From: Spongilla lacustris
Lineage: Eukaryota; Porifera; Demospongiae; Spongillida; Spongillidae
Assembly (NCBI GenBank): GCA_949361645.1
Contig: OX442415.1
Location: 6,064,023-6,128,022, forward strand
DNA length: 64,000 nucleotides
Direction: 5' to 3'
This document shows, piece after piece, positions 63,661 to 64,000 of this stretch. Numbering within the stretch: position 1 is the first letter of the stretch; every line of letters starts with the position of its first letter. The notes under the pieces were generated by a model, which did no database searches, was not told the DNA's origin, and worked only from the letters and a program-made list of their open reading frames with translations. The position numbers were made by a program, and so were the translations under genes.

Positions 63661-64000
63661 GGCTAGGTGAAGACATGATAAGTGTTCCTGGAGCCAATGT
63701 GATGACTCAGCCAAAGGATGCGTGACTAAGCCTCATATCAGTTGTGTACAAACAATGGACAGCATACAGCCATAGTAGGTTGTAAATCATGGCTGGACCG
63801 CCAATAGCTTCCATGCTTCACGTGGTAGGAGCACATCCCCTCCTGCATCCTCCCCCTTATTGATTATTCATGTAGGACTTGTATGTACATCACATGCACA
63901 ACATTTTGTGTGTAGTTAACATACATCCTACTGAGTAAGAGTACCATTAGCGCAGGAATTTGATTTTTCAGTTTCCTTTCATCACATAAACGTACATTGT

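Overview
The window is eukaryotic and looks like AT-rich, repeat-laden genomic DNA of a marine invertebrate. A sponge or similar early-branching animal is my best guess, from the style of the retroelement and RING-transposon relics and from receptor genes built of phase-1 exons; this is inference, not a database result. There are spliced genes with canonical GT/AG borders, long CA/GT microsatellites, poly-C/poly-G tracts and many nested transposons. No rRNA, tRNA, CRISPR or prokaryotic operon is visible.

Region 1 (about 1-34,500) is a locus of repeated segmental duplications. Its core is a small family of minus-strand genes for single-pass surface receptors: signal peptide, one Ig-like domain, one fibronectin-III-like domain, Ser/Thr-rich stalk, transmembrane helix, and a short tail with two Tyr-x-x-Val motifs. 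Copy B (10258-12813) can be read completely as six phase-1 exons (343 aa). Copy A (75-2326) is intact as far as the left window edge. Copy C (26356-28759) carries a 1-nt deletion and a 4-nt insertion and would be truncated. Broken 3' pieces lie on the opposite strand at 5373-5803 and 31398-31808, and a dead Ig exon lies at 33813-34082. Between them sit retroelement 3' remnants, a second repeat family (3768-5340 and relatives), a degenerate RING-containing transposon relic (18.2-20.3 kb), and foldback elements, one of which (21831-23321) has an empty-site paralogue inside the window proving TA target duplication.

Region 2 (about 34,500-38,900) is gene-poor. It holds one small zinc-finger-like reading frame (35372-35578) and copies of a third repeat family.

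Region 3 (38,900-57,730) is a nest of mobile DNA bounded by C-rich degenerate tandem arrays and by an inverted copy of one terminal sequence. It contains: a complete-looking 5.2-kb DNA transposon flanked by TTAA (41797-46999) with one intronless 1404-aa gene; a 1.17-kb Mutator-like non-autonomous element with a perfect 9-bp target duplication (47260-48427); a 6.0-kb element with CAGGG-type ends (50932-56958) holding a 40-bp minisatellite; and inside that a 1.5-kb TA-flanked element (52489-53984).

Region 4 (57,730-64,000) has a retrotransposon polyprotein tail with an internal stop, a second copy of the TGGGACAG foldback element (60453-61250), and a further palindromic element at the right edge (about 62990-63660). 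The most noteworthy items are the self-contained TTAA transposon and the tandem Ig-FN3 receptor family.
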